19,995 nucleotides of DNA from Podaxis mareebaensis. Taxonomy: Eukaryota > Basidiomycota > Agaricomycetes > Agaricales > Agaricaceae. The position numbers were made by a program, and so were the translations under genes. Of this stretch, positions 10,379-19,919 are shown one piece after another. The stretch is from NCBI GenBank assembly GCA_018524725.1, contig JAEUWP010000342.1:1-19995 (forward strand), read 5' to 3'. Every line of letters starts with the position of its first letter. Positions within the stretch are counted from its first letter, which is position 1. A model generated the notes under the pieces. The model had not been told where the DNA came from. It did no database searches and saw nothing but the letters and a program-made list of their open reading frames with translations.

Positions 10379-11837
10379 ATGCATGACCAACTGCAAGTTC
10401 AGTGGCGCGATCCTCCATCTCTGCCGAAAAACACGCCTTCACCCCACCCCACTCCCGAAAGCCTCACCATCAACCAGGACACCATTTCAGCCCCTCCCAC
10501 AACCACAATTACGGCCCCGCTTTCCGACTTGTCATCACCTCCAACTCAGGACTCCCAGTCAAGGTCAGCCACAACCCGGCCTCAACGGCGAATACGTCCA
10601 GCCACCGACTTTATCAAATCAGACTTCTGGTTCCACGACGGGAATATCGCGATCATAGCTGGGCAAGCCGCGTTCAAAGTTCATCGAGGCCAACTTGAAC
10701 GACATTCGGAGGTGTTCTTGGGGTTATTCGCCCTACCACAGCCACCGATGCAGGAGCAAGATCTCGTGGATGGTTGTCCCTGCGTAGAATTTCACGATTC
10801 GCCATCGGATGTGTTTTATTTCTTGAGTGCGTTATATGATGGATTGTGAGTGGTTCCATCTTGGTTTTGTGATGTCGAGCTGAGGAAGGTGGAGGTATTT
10901 TACCTTTCCGCGGGCGAATGATTTTCCGGTGGTTGCTGCTGTGTTGAGGCTTGCGACGAAATATATGGTTGAGCCGCTAAGGATTAGGTGTTTGCATCGG
11001 TTGCATCTGGATTGGCCGCACACATTGTTAGGGTGGGATAAACGCGAGGCAGTTGCGACGGACAGTTCGGGTCGGTATTTGCCTCGTGATATCTGCCCGC
11101 ATCCAATTCTTGTCATTCAACTCGCTTTGGAGATGGGGATTCCGACAATTCTGCCGGCGGCAATGTATGACCTCTCGAGGTATGGTCCGAGTAGGATTCT
11201 CGCGGGTGCGAGGAAGCCTATTGCGGCTTATGATATTATCGTCGAGCACCGTATGGTCGAACCTCCGGAGTCCTCTGAGAACGACACTGGTGGACCTTCG
11301 ACTTCAACTTCTACATCCACCACTGCATCCTCCGCTAGCTCTTCCACGTCCATCTCCTCGCCTGACATCGTCAAACTCTCCCACCCGCTCCTCTGTCAAA
11401 CCCTCCGTGGACGTGAAGCCTCCCAACGGTACATCGCGACTTTCCTCTCCCGGGAGTTATGCAACCGTCCCCCAGCACCAGAGTGCCTGAATAAGCATGA
11501 CCCAACGTTGCAACAACACTGTACGGAGTCATTTTATTATATCATGTTGAATGTTTTGAGGTCGGTGGGTGGGATCGCGTGTGGGAGGGATGCAGATCCG
11601 TTGTTTACGCTACTGCAGGCACAGGAGATGTTGTCAAGGACGGATTTTACGACTCTTGGTACGGCACCCGAGGAGGAAGGAGGTGAGGATGGTGCTGGAG
11701 GGGAAGGCGGTCGAAGGGAGTTGAAGAGATGTGGATTGAGGATGTGTGAGGTGTGTAAAGCTGATTTTGCAAAGGCCGTTGTGAGATCTAGGGAGGAGGT
11801 TTGGAGGTTGTTGCCCATTTGGTTTGAGCTTGTGTAA
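10379..11837 (+). CDS. BTB/POZ domain protein
   Basis: Exons 10379-10845 and 10895-11837 are joined by a 49-nt phase-2 intron (GTGAGT...GGAG), giving 469 residues. The first 75 residues are a Pro/Thr/Ser-rich, probably disordered leader. The BTB fold spans about residues 81-190: SDFWFHDGNIAIIAGQ, then FKVHRGQLERHSEVF, then CVEFHDSPSDVFYFLSALYD across the intron into YFTFPRANDFPVVAAVLRLA and ATKYMVEPLRIRCL. These match the agaric BTB pattern in which a short induction pattern replaces the longer metazoan one. A Ser/Thr repeat tract lies in the middle of the second exon, and an acidic Gly/Glu-rich loop precedes a Cys-containing C-terminus (CGLRMCEVCKADF). BTB domains usually dimerise or bind cullin-3 or other partners. 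The specific partner here is unknown. No catalytic or DNA-binding domain is visible. Confidence 0.88.
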
Positions 11838-12116
11838 GATTGTGTATCGTTATGAGTGTGTATCACAAGTGTTGTGCTGTGTATTTGTTAGTAGTGTAGT
11901 TTTGTCGCGTTGTCTAATTAGTGATATGGGAGTCTTATCGCGACATTGTGGCGTCTAGACTCGTGTTGACCTCTCACAACTCACGGAAGGTTATCCGTGG
12001 TTCGTGATCTGAAAAGGGAGAATGATGATTGGCCCTCAAGACGATGCTGAATACTGAAATAAAACATACCCCGGTAACGTTCTCACCGGTGGCTCCCTCT
12101 CGGTCTAACAGGAACC
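11838..12116. other. Short intergenic region upstream of the dienelactone hydrolase gene
   Basis: These 279 bp separate the BTB stop codon from the next ATG in the same direction. They must hold the BTB 3' UTR and terminator and the hydrolase promoter. A T/G-rich stretch follows the BTB stop (about 11838-11910). No TATA box or other site can be named with confidence. Confidence 0.4.
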
Positions 12117-13141
12117 ATGTCGTCTAACAGCGCAGTCCTTGCCGGTCCTCCTGGCGATTGTTGCTTCAGTGGTGTCAAACATTCCGGAGAACCCACAGGA
12201 AGGACCATTGACATCGGCGGGCTCTCGACGTACATCACCGAACCGAAATCTGGGCAGGCCAAAGGAATTATCTTGTTCTTCGCCGATATATATGGGCCAT
12301 TCTATCTGAACAACCAACTGTTACAGGATTACTTCGCTGAGAACGGTGAGTTATAGTACTCTCTGACGATCCGGGCGGTTCACGACTCTGAATTGGGCTT
12401 GTGTAGGTTTCTTGGTGTTGGGCGTGGACTACTTATTCGGCGATGCGGTCCATAAGCATACCGAGCCTGATTTTAACAGGGGGGCATGGATCGAGAAGGC
12501 GAGGGCTCGCGCAGCTGAGGAGACGCCAAAGTGGATCCAGGCTGTTAGGGCGCGGTATGGGACGGAGAAAAAGTACGCCGCGGTTGGATATTGCTTTGGT
12601 GGTCCGCACGCATTAGATATCGCCGGAACGGATCAGGTTGTAGCTGGTAAGACAATATCGGAGATGATAACGCAAGGAAAAACTCATAGTGCGTCTTGCA
12701 GCTGCATTCGCTCATCCCGTTTCCCTGACTGAGGACCAGTTCCGTAATCTCAAAAGTGAGTACTGATACACACAAGGCCAGAACAGACTCACAAGTGTCA
12801 TTACCAGAGCCATTGCTCATCCTCGCAGCTGGTACGCCAGGCCGGTGAAGGCCGTTGGTGATATACTGACTTCGAGTAATCAGAAACGGACGGAACCTTC
12901 CCTACGGAGTCTCGCCGTCGCGCCGTCGACATCTTGCAAGAAATCAAAGCAACATACCACGTGCGCCTTTTCTCTGGCGTTTCCCATGGGTTCGCCCCTC
13001 GTGGTGATCCAGATGTCGAGAACAGCCGTAAGTACCGACCCAAGGTATTCTCGCGATGTGCTCACATTGGTCCTAGGATGGGCGAAAGAGGAGGCAGCAG
13101 CAAGTGTTGTGGGCTTTTTCTCGCGATTCATAAAGGCGTAA
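12117..13141 (+). CDS. Dienelactone hydrolase family protein (alpha/beta hydrolase)
   Basis: Six exons, 12117-12345, 12407-12646, 12690-12755, 12808-12831, 12884-13027 and 13077-13141, total 768 nt and 255 residues, the usual length of the family. The introns are 61, 43, 52, 52 and 49 nt; exon 4 is only 24 nt. The model restores the full alpha/beta-hydrolase core. The N-terminal part has CCFSG and GIILFFADIYG. The nucleophile elbow GYCFGG carries Cys139, LLILAAETDG carries Asp189, and FSGVSHGF carries His221. The Cys-Asp-His triad is the signature of dienelactone hydrolases, which open lactone rings in the 3-oxoadipate route for aromatic breakdown. Many fungal members act on other esters, so the natural substrate is open. 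The protein has no signal peptide and is probably cytosolic. The CNNM gene follows 180 bp downstream on the same strand, with no sign of a functional link. Confidence 0.93.
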
Positions 13142-13321
13142 GAGTATTACACACGTGTTACTGAGTTTTCTGGCTTGTTGAGTTGTATGAACGATGAGAA
13201 CTTTACCCGGCGGTCGGCTGTCGGTCCAAAAATAAAAGGGCTTGGCAATATGACGAATTCGATACACGTGACCTAGGAGGGGGTTGAGACGACAGTTGGA
13301 ATTGATTCTGTTCTTTAACCA

Positions 13322-15720
13322 ATGAAACTCAGATCCCCTACCGTCATGTTTCTCCTCCGCACGGCCCTCGCGTCGCCTTTTGCCCTCACAAACACCACCC
13401 ATGTTCCAACCGGCGGCAAAGAGGCACCGAAGGGCTCGCCAGAATTCTGGTGGAAACTCACTATTAGTATGGGGCTGGTGCTTGCTGGAGGTGTGTTCGC
13501 GGGGTACGTCCGTCCGTCTGTGCGGTGTAATTTCATTTTTTATGAAACCCAAACTTTGGGCTAACTATTATTAATCTCGTATATCTCCTTTGGGGGGCGT
13601 ATGATCAGGTTGACGCTTGGTTTAATGGGACTGGACGAACTGCACTTGCGTGTTTTGGCCTCGTCCTCGGATGATCCTAAAGAAAGGAAAAACGCAAGGA
13701 AAGGTGTGCATGATAATCTGTTGCAGGACTTATAATTATCTCACTTCTACTTTAGTCCTTGGAATCATGCAGAAGGGTCGCCATTGGATTCTTGTGGTAT
13801 GTCTCCAGAAGTCTGTCCGTCCGTTTGGTTCCTCAGCCTGTTGTGTTAGGTCTTGCTCCTCGGGAATGTTGTACGTAATCCCTGGGTACCCCAGAACTTC
13901 TCTGTACTTAATCTTTCTCTAGATTGTAAACGAAAGCTTGCCAATCTTCCTTGACAGTGCGGTGCGCTTCATCCACTTCTAACTGTCCAGCACTTTTTTT
14001 TAATCCCTACACCTGTAGATTGGGGGCGGAGTTGCGGCAATCGTGATCTCCACCGCCGCTATTGGTTCGTGGTCTCCGTTTGCATCATTTTCAGCTCGCG
14101 TGCTCACTTTTCGTCCAGTTATTTTTGGGTCCGTACATTGGTGCTTCATACCATTGCTTGCGCTTCTGATCGTCGCTTTTCTGCTACTTACAGGGAGTAA
14201 GCACCTCGCTTGCAACAGCTTATCATCCGTATTTACCAAATCCTATTCTCCTAGAGTTATTCCTCAAGCCGTCAGTGTACGCTATGGCCTGTCTATCGGC
14301 GCAACCTGTGCACCTCTCGTCTTGGCAATGATGTACTTGTTCGGTACGCTTAGGCCTACCTTCCCGATATCCACTTGCCTGCGACATTTCTGACGAGCGT
14401 GCTCCAGCTCCAATTGCGTGGCCAATTGCAAAACTCCTCGATTGGATCTTGGGGGCAAATGAGCAAACTACATACAAAAAGGCAGAACTTAAGTCATTCC
14501 TCCAGTTCCACAGAACTGGAGAAGAACCTTTGCGGGATGATGAAATTAATATCCTGAATGGCGTTTTGGAGCTGAATACGAAGAACGTGGAGACAATTAT
14601 GACACCACTCAAGGTGCGTGGATATTTTCGGGAATTGCTGATGACTTTGTTCACGATGGTCGGTGCAGGATACCGTCGTTCTCAGTGCAGATGCTATCTT
14701 GGATCACAAAGCCGTTGATGCTATGTGGGTAGCACCCTCGAATCTCGGGTTGAAGCTCTTAGCTGACTGGACGAGCGTTTAGACTTTTGAGTGGCTACTC
14801 CCGTTTCCCAGTTCACGAACCTGGAAATCCAATGGCCTTTGTCGGTCTCCTACTTGTGAAGAAGGTACGAATTTCTACAAGCTTTAGTCTGAATCCTGTC
14901 TAATACATAAACCAGCTCCTCAACTATGATCCTAGCAAGGCGCTACCAGTTTCTGCGTTCCCACTCTCAATCCTTCCTGAAGCACATCCTTCCATCAACT
15001 GTTTCCAGGCCCTCGATTACTTGTATGTCTCCATTCGTCTTTCGGCTCTGGGATTCAATTGAGCACTTTTCGCTGATGCGCCGCCTGGCAACTTACAGCC
15101 AAACTGGACGTGCACATCTTTTGTTGATCAGTCGGACGCCCGGAAAACCTGGTGGTGCAATTGGCGTTATCACTCTCGAAGGTGCGGGATATTCGCTCTT
15201 ATCTTAGGATCCCTCACCTTATCTCTTTGTTTGTCTCGTGCTGCGGCATTTAGATATTATTGAGGTAAGTTGGAGGCCACATTGAAGTTATGACTGGAGC
15301 GTTGGAAGTCGATCTTTGTCCGTCCCATAGGAAATTCTTTCAGAAGAGATTGTCGACGAGACGGATCGGTATGAAGACAACCAGAGCAAGAAACGCGCGA
15401 AGCGGTTGACGACGGCCGCTGTTATGCGAGGGTACGTTATTCCTCTATCTGTACTATACTATTCTCTGCATTGTGGCTCTTTTGGGACCTCTATCATGAC
15501 ACCGAGGGTTACTAAGCACTATATATCCTCTTGTGTCCCATTGCGTCAGGTCAAATACTGACATTGTTATTCTTCCTACAGAATTGTGGAACGTCGTATT
15601 CGCGAAGGACCATTAGAGTCTGAGCGTGCACCACTGCTCAATGGTGCAGAGAGATCCGCGAGTGGATACGGGACAGGGAGTAACACTCCTATGAAAAACG
15701 TTCCCGAAAGCCAAGACTGA
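13322..15720 (+). CDS. MAM3: CNNM/Mam3-type DUF21 and CBS domain membrane transporter
   Basis: Seventeen exons: 13322-13503, 13609-13703, 13756-13796, 13850-13870, 13923-13961, 14019-14064, 14119-14128, 14194-14196, 14255-14343, 14408-14613, 14669-14724, 14783-14864, 14916-15022, 15099-15181, 15254-15264, 15331-15431 and 15582-15720. They sum to 1311 nt, 436 residues. After a possible signal sequence, the DUF21 membrane domain runs from about 42 to 185: GLTLGLMGLDELHLRVL (61-77), IVNESLPIFLDSA (114-126), GGGVAAIVIST, and FGEVIPQAVSVRYG (144-157). The CBS pair follows (about 215-370), containing ETIMTPLKD, LLSGYSRFPVHEPGN, QTGRAHLLLISRTPG and GVITLEDIIEEILSEEIVDE. Yeast Mam3 is a vacuolar-membrane protein affecting manganese handling, and animal CNNMs affect magnesium. 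The short tail has an acidic dileucine motif ERAPLL (405-410), suggesting vacuolar sorting. The symbol is by family homology; this protein is shorter than yeast Mam3. Confidence 0.93.
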
Positions 15721-16923
15721 GTCTCTTTTTGATCTTTCGGATACCTGACGTGTTGAGGACCTTGTCTTATCTGTGTAGGAGTTCGCCCGGGATCTTAAGC
15801 TTGGTCGCCGTTCTGATGTAAATTTCCTGTGATGCGGATTCGGGGAAGCCTCGCAATGTCTGCAGAGTGGAAATGAGTGAAAATGTATATGGATGTCATT
15901 TTGGCGGTCATTTGATTTTTTGTTTATCATAGCTGTTCCTCGATATTGATCTCTTATCTATCTGTTTTTTTTATGTCGCAGCATCTCTTCGTCCGTTAAT
16001 TGTGTAGCCTTCATAGATCATGCTTCATAGAGCCTTGCGCCCGAGGTTTTTGAGGAATCCATTCGTGAAGCATTTGTTCCCAGTGGTGGTCAGAAGAGCC
16101 GAGCTATAACGGCGTCAAGAGCTTCCGTTCGTAAAATTTAACCAAACGTTCCATTTGGAGTCACTGCGGTTGGTATCTTTAGAGGCTCTTCGCAGTTCGG
16201 AAATCGCCGTCCAGCATAGAGGTGACCTTTGGGAAAGAGAAGAGATCAAGACTTCCTCCACATCCGAAGCTATGCACGAACCACGGATAAACACCTGTAC
16301 GAATGGCAGTCTGGCTGGGGAATTGGCGCACTTGGGGTTATTGGCCCGCCCGAAGATGATAGGTGAGTGGTTGGACAAGCCATGGACAGCAGATAATCCA
16401 ATGAGGCAAAGGAGTCCCTGCAAGAAGCTGTATTTTTTTACTCTCGACCTCAACCGCTCTCGCGCTCGCGGAGTCTCCCTCTGAGGATGAACTCGGCATC
16501 CTGTTGAACCGGCTTTTGTTAAAGATGACCCTCTGCGACTAGGACCCTGCATCATCAACTGAGTTCAGACATAAGGCCTACGGCCTAAAAGCCATAGAGG
16601 AGTATGACGGCCGTCCATGGGAGAAGAAGCCAGCACCGAGTCAACTGCGTCCTTTTTCGGTCGATCAAAAAGTTATCAGATTGGACGTGAATATCTCGGA
16701 CCTCTCATTGTGAGCATCCCATCAGCAAACGCGCTGCGGGTGACTTGCATGATCATCTTGATCGCTGAATACACGAAGCTCTAGCACTGCCTGGCTGAGT
16801 GCTTCTGGTGCTTTCAGACATGTGACAATCAACAACATACAGGAGATTTTGCCCTGGCAACAGTCACATTAGGATAGCACTCGATAAAAGTCAAACCAAT
16901 TGCCCTATCTCACTGACGCCTCG
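15721..16923. other. Intergenic region of 1.2 kb; no gene recognised
   Basis: This holds the 3' flank of the CNNM gene and the upstream region of the next gene. Overlapping frames at 16115-16558 (minus, 147 codons) and 16155-16484 (plus, 109 codons) show no domain and no splice partners. A short palindrome AGGCC-TAC-GGCCT lies at 16574-16586. A T-rich tract near 15965-15975 may belong to transcript-end signals of the CNNM gene. Confidence 0.45.
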
Positions 16924-18429
16924 ATGATGTTAAGTGTCCTCTTGCTCCTTGTAGCCCTCCAGCCGTCCTCAAGTCTCCCGAGGAGCTTTATGCCAGAGAA
17001 TGGAATGGTGGTCCATGACATACGCTCCGAGGTACCAGAGTGCCCAGCGATAGTTGATCCCACGCGGAGCGCCACGAGCATTCGATGGAGCTGTTTGGCA
17101 ACGATCTTTACATGCACTTGGGTCGCCATCCATCCAAATATTTCAGATCCCAGAGAGTCTCAGTGGTCACAATTCCGGAGGCATTTCGAGACGATGATTT
17201 GGGCGATGATTGCGCCAGAGTTGGTGACTTTGTGGGCGCTGAGGCAACGATGGGCGGCGTCTAAGATCGCGAAGCAGTATAATGATAAATATTACGGAGA
17301 TGGTGAGCAAGTTCTTCCTGGAAGCAGAACCATCATCACTCACATCCATTTGGAGTTGTGCTCAAGGAGCGACCTACTTGGACGCAGCTCGTCCATGTGA
17401 TCAAGAAGTGGTTTCGTGGTCCAGGCGAAAGAGAGGAAGAACCGTGGACACTTCGTCATGGATTCTTTATCCAAATGGGGGGGGCTCGTATTTGTCCAGG
17501 ACAGGAAACCCGAATTCGTAATTACCTCTTCGAAGCTCCAGGAACTTATCGACAAGAAGATTGTTGACCCCCCATTCGTGACGGAAGAGGACATCTCCGA
17601 AAGAACTAAAGGAGACTTCCTCGCCAAGTTCCTAGCCCTCCTCCAGACCACTTGGTTTGTCGTCCAGTGCGTTGGACGCTGGGCCGCGAAGTTGATCATC
17701 ACAGAACTGGAGGTCGTCACCCTGGCGTTCGCAACCCTTAACTTCATCACTTATCTTTTGTGGTGGCATAAACCACAAAACGTACAAATGGCAATCCGCA
17801 TTTTCAAGAGGAGTGACGCCACCCCACTAGTGATGCAACCACTGGTTGAGGAACAGACGGTTTCTGGGGACGTAGAAAAGGCGAAAGGATGGTTGTCTTG
17901 GGTGACGAAACTCGCCACCTTGCTCAGCATCTATTTCAAGCGCCTTCCAAGGGTATTCGCCCCGCTACCCAAGATGGCGTTTACTGATGAAGTACCGCCT
18001 GGATCGACCCGAGTGCCCATGTTTTATGCGGATCACATGTCAGCAGAAAAGCCTGGCATCTGGAGTACCCCACTTGCTATTGGCGCCATTTTTGGTGTCA
18101 CCCACTTCTTGTCATGGAACTCAAGCTTTCCTTCATTCACAGAAAGGTTTTCTTGGTGTATGTCTACTGTTATTATCACGTTTCTGCCTCTATCATCGGC
18201 CATAGGCACTGGCTTGTATCAACTGTTAGGAGGGCGACCGATGAAGCGGGTATTTAAGTTGACCATCAATGGTCTCGCAGTCGTTTTCGGGGGCATTGGG
18301 TTCAATGGGTTACCTCTTTATATTTGTGCCCGAGTTGCATTGCTCGTGGTCGCGTTTACTACACTCCGTAGCCTTCCTCCAGCAGCTCTTGAGGAACTTG
18401 ATTGGCATTCGCTTTTACCCCATTTATAA
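16924..18429 (+). pseudogene. Agaricomycete multi-pass membrane protein, frameshifted at a G8 run (possible pseudogene or assembly error)
   Basis: Exon 1 is 16924-17302. A 53-nt phase-1 intron (17303-17355) leads to exon 2, 17356-18429. The family is common and uncharacterised in mushrooms. Seen here are a hydrophobic N-terminus (1-20), WSCLATIFTCTWVAIHPN (55-72), IWAMIAPELVTLWALRQRW (92-110), ERPTWTQLVHVIKKW, and then WTLRHGFFIQMGG ending at about residue 169. The frame then shifts inside eight consecutive G (17477-17484). The family pattern resumes one frame over: FVQDRKPEFVITSSKLQEL, FVTEEDISERTKGD, LLQTTWFVVQCVGRW, ITELEVVTLAFATLNFITY and LLWWHKPQNV, then several more membrane spans up to the stop. 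With seven G the coding length would be exactly 1452 nt (483 aa). As read, translation stops at 17567 after about 196 residues. The function is unknown. I cannot tell a true mutation from a sequencing error. Confidence 0.8.
17477..17484 (+). other. G8 homopolymer at the frameshift point
   Basis: The run of eight G follows CCAAAT. Upstream codons read in the frame of HGFFIQMGG, and downstream family motifs read one base later. A run of seven would keep them in one frame. No splice sites flank the run, so an intron cannot explain the shift. Confidence 0.85.
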
Positions 18430-18694
18430 CAATTTCGTAATATGTATTCACTAGATTTCGAACGACCCGTGATGTATCTCCTTGACGGACGGCTTCGATA
18501 GGCACGGAACCCCAATCAACGACCAGGCAATGTTGACATAGACTCATCGCTGGGGTTTAGATATAAGGTGCATTTCTGAGCGTTGGGGCAATGTCAGTTT
18601 ATGTTAGTTTACTTTCACTTGGGAAGGGAAACACTTTTGCATCAGTCCACTCGGAAACCAGAAACATGATAAAATACAAGTACAAGATACAACA
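18430..18694. other. Short intergenic region between convergent genes
   Basis: These 265 bp separate the stop codons of the membrane-protein gene (+) and the LENG1-like gene (-). They contain only 3' flanks as far as I can see. Confidence 0.45.
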
Positions 18695-19686
18695 CTACCA
18701 CTCTCGCCGCCGGTCCCAGTGCTTTCTCCTGTCCCGCCCACGATGCGCGTCCTGAACCTCCCGTCGATTATATACATCTCGATACCCATCATCATCGTCG
18801 TTATACACCGTACTCGGGGTCATATTGCCTTCGAGTTCCTTCTTCTTTCGTTGAATGAGAGCAAGAGCGCGCTCGCGTTCTGATGATTCACGTTGCAGGC
18901 GGGCTTGCACTGAGGGGTTCGCTGATGATGATGACGATGAAGAGGCAGAGGCAATGGGTGGGTGTGAATGGCGAGGTTTTGGCCTTTGGTGAGGCTGCGT
19001 TGATGATGATGAGGAGCGGGAGGCGAGTTGTTGTTCGATGGCTGTCAGTGGATCGTTCTTGTATTTCCTCCGAGCGTCTCGTTTACTGAAAGTATATTAA
19101 GCATTTTGGCGCATATTGGGAAGGGTTCGGCGTACCGCTTGTCGTCATCATCCTCCTCGACTGGCGAGTCATCACGCGTCCGCCGTTGAGTATACCACCG
19201 CCTAAGTTCTTTTTCATCTGGAGCCAGCTTAACGCCTCGCTCTACAGCTTTTGCATCAGCTTTCTTAGCTACAGTGAGGGCGGCCACCATGTTCTTGAAT
19301 ATGATTAGATAATATTGGAGTAGGATGGAAAATACTACTCACCTGCTCGATGTCATGGAAGAGGTTGATATGACCATTTGTCGTGGGCAATTCCGCACCA
19401 GCATTTACCCGCTCTTCACTCAAAGGCTCGTCTCCTTCTCTCCGCTTTTCTCTCGCCTTTTCGGTTAATCCAGCGCGTTGCCGAAGGAGGTCTATGCGGG
19501 CTTCTGAATCCTACAAAATCAATAATAAGGAGAATGTGAGCAGGGACCACGTACAGCCAACATCATCCTTCCCTCCTCCTTTGCCTCCTTAAGCCTTGCC
19601 TCCTCTTCATCCCGCCTCACTCGTTCAATGTTATCTCGTCGATATGGATGATAGCTCTTGTGGTGAGCGATGTTTAGCTTGCCCAT
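18695..19686 (-). CDS. CIR N-terminal domain (LENG1-like) nuclear protein
   Basis: Minus-strand exons 19555-19686, 19343-19510, 19136-19293 and 18695-19085 total 849 nt, giving 282 residues. The introns are 44, 49 and 50 nt. The start at 19686 has A at -3 and G at +4. The N-terminus GKLNIAHHKSYHPYRRDNIE and then RVRRDEEEARLKEAKEE matches the CIR N-terminal domain (named from the CBF1-interacting corepressor) and the start of human LENG1, which shares the pattern of a His/Lys/Trp-or-Tyr motif, an RDNIERVRRDE motif and a charged helix. The middle has a charged helix around EKARE KRREGDEPLSEE and an acidic DDDDK stretch. It is followed by a KRDARRKYKNDPL motif and then a Ser-rich low-complexity linker. 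The C-terminus is a basic/acidic helical segment ending in RRKHWDRRREW. Such proteins are nuclear and often found with spliceosome components. The exact role here is inferred from the domain only. Confidence 0.87.
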
Positions 19687-19919
19687 TGTGGTCGTCAGTA
19701 ACTGAGTAACGAAGTCTTGCCCTAGGGCGAGCGTTAGTCAGCCTGAAGATGTCACATGCCATCAGCCCCTAATATGTCCTTCAACTAGTAAGTACTGCTT
19801 GTTCCTCGCCTGTTGGCCTTGAGAAATTATAAAGGTACATGGCTCGAAGACTACCGCTGAGAGCTTAGATACGTTATGTCGAAATGAATAGGAGAACATC
19901 ATCGTTAGTGTAACCTATA
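19687..19919. promoter_or_regulatory. Upstream region of the LENG1-like gene
   Basis: This is the only upstream DNA of the minus-strand LENG1-like gene before the putative transposon boundary at 19920. No TATA box or other named element is clear. If the Helitron end is real, the element sits about 230 bp upstream of the start codon, so it may be close to or within the promoter. Confidence 0.35.

Noticed and set aside
15432..15581. An internal CAG-GTCAAA inside the 150-nt CNNM intron, suggesting a hidden exon or stepwise splicing
   Set aside because: Using that acceptor shifts the frame, and GTCAAA is not a convincing donor; one 150-nt intron keeps the frame.
16115..16558. A 147-codon minus-strand frame and an overlapping plus-strand frame
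   Set aside because: No motifs, no plausible introns linking further exons, and composition looks random.
16574..16586. AGGCC-TAC-GGCCT palindrome, reminiscent of 5S rRNA 'CTACGGCC'
   Set aside because: The surrounding sequence does not continue as 5S rRNA; probably a chance hairpin.
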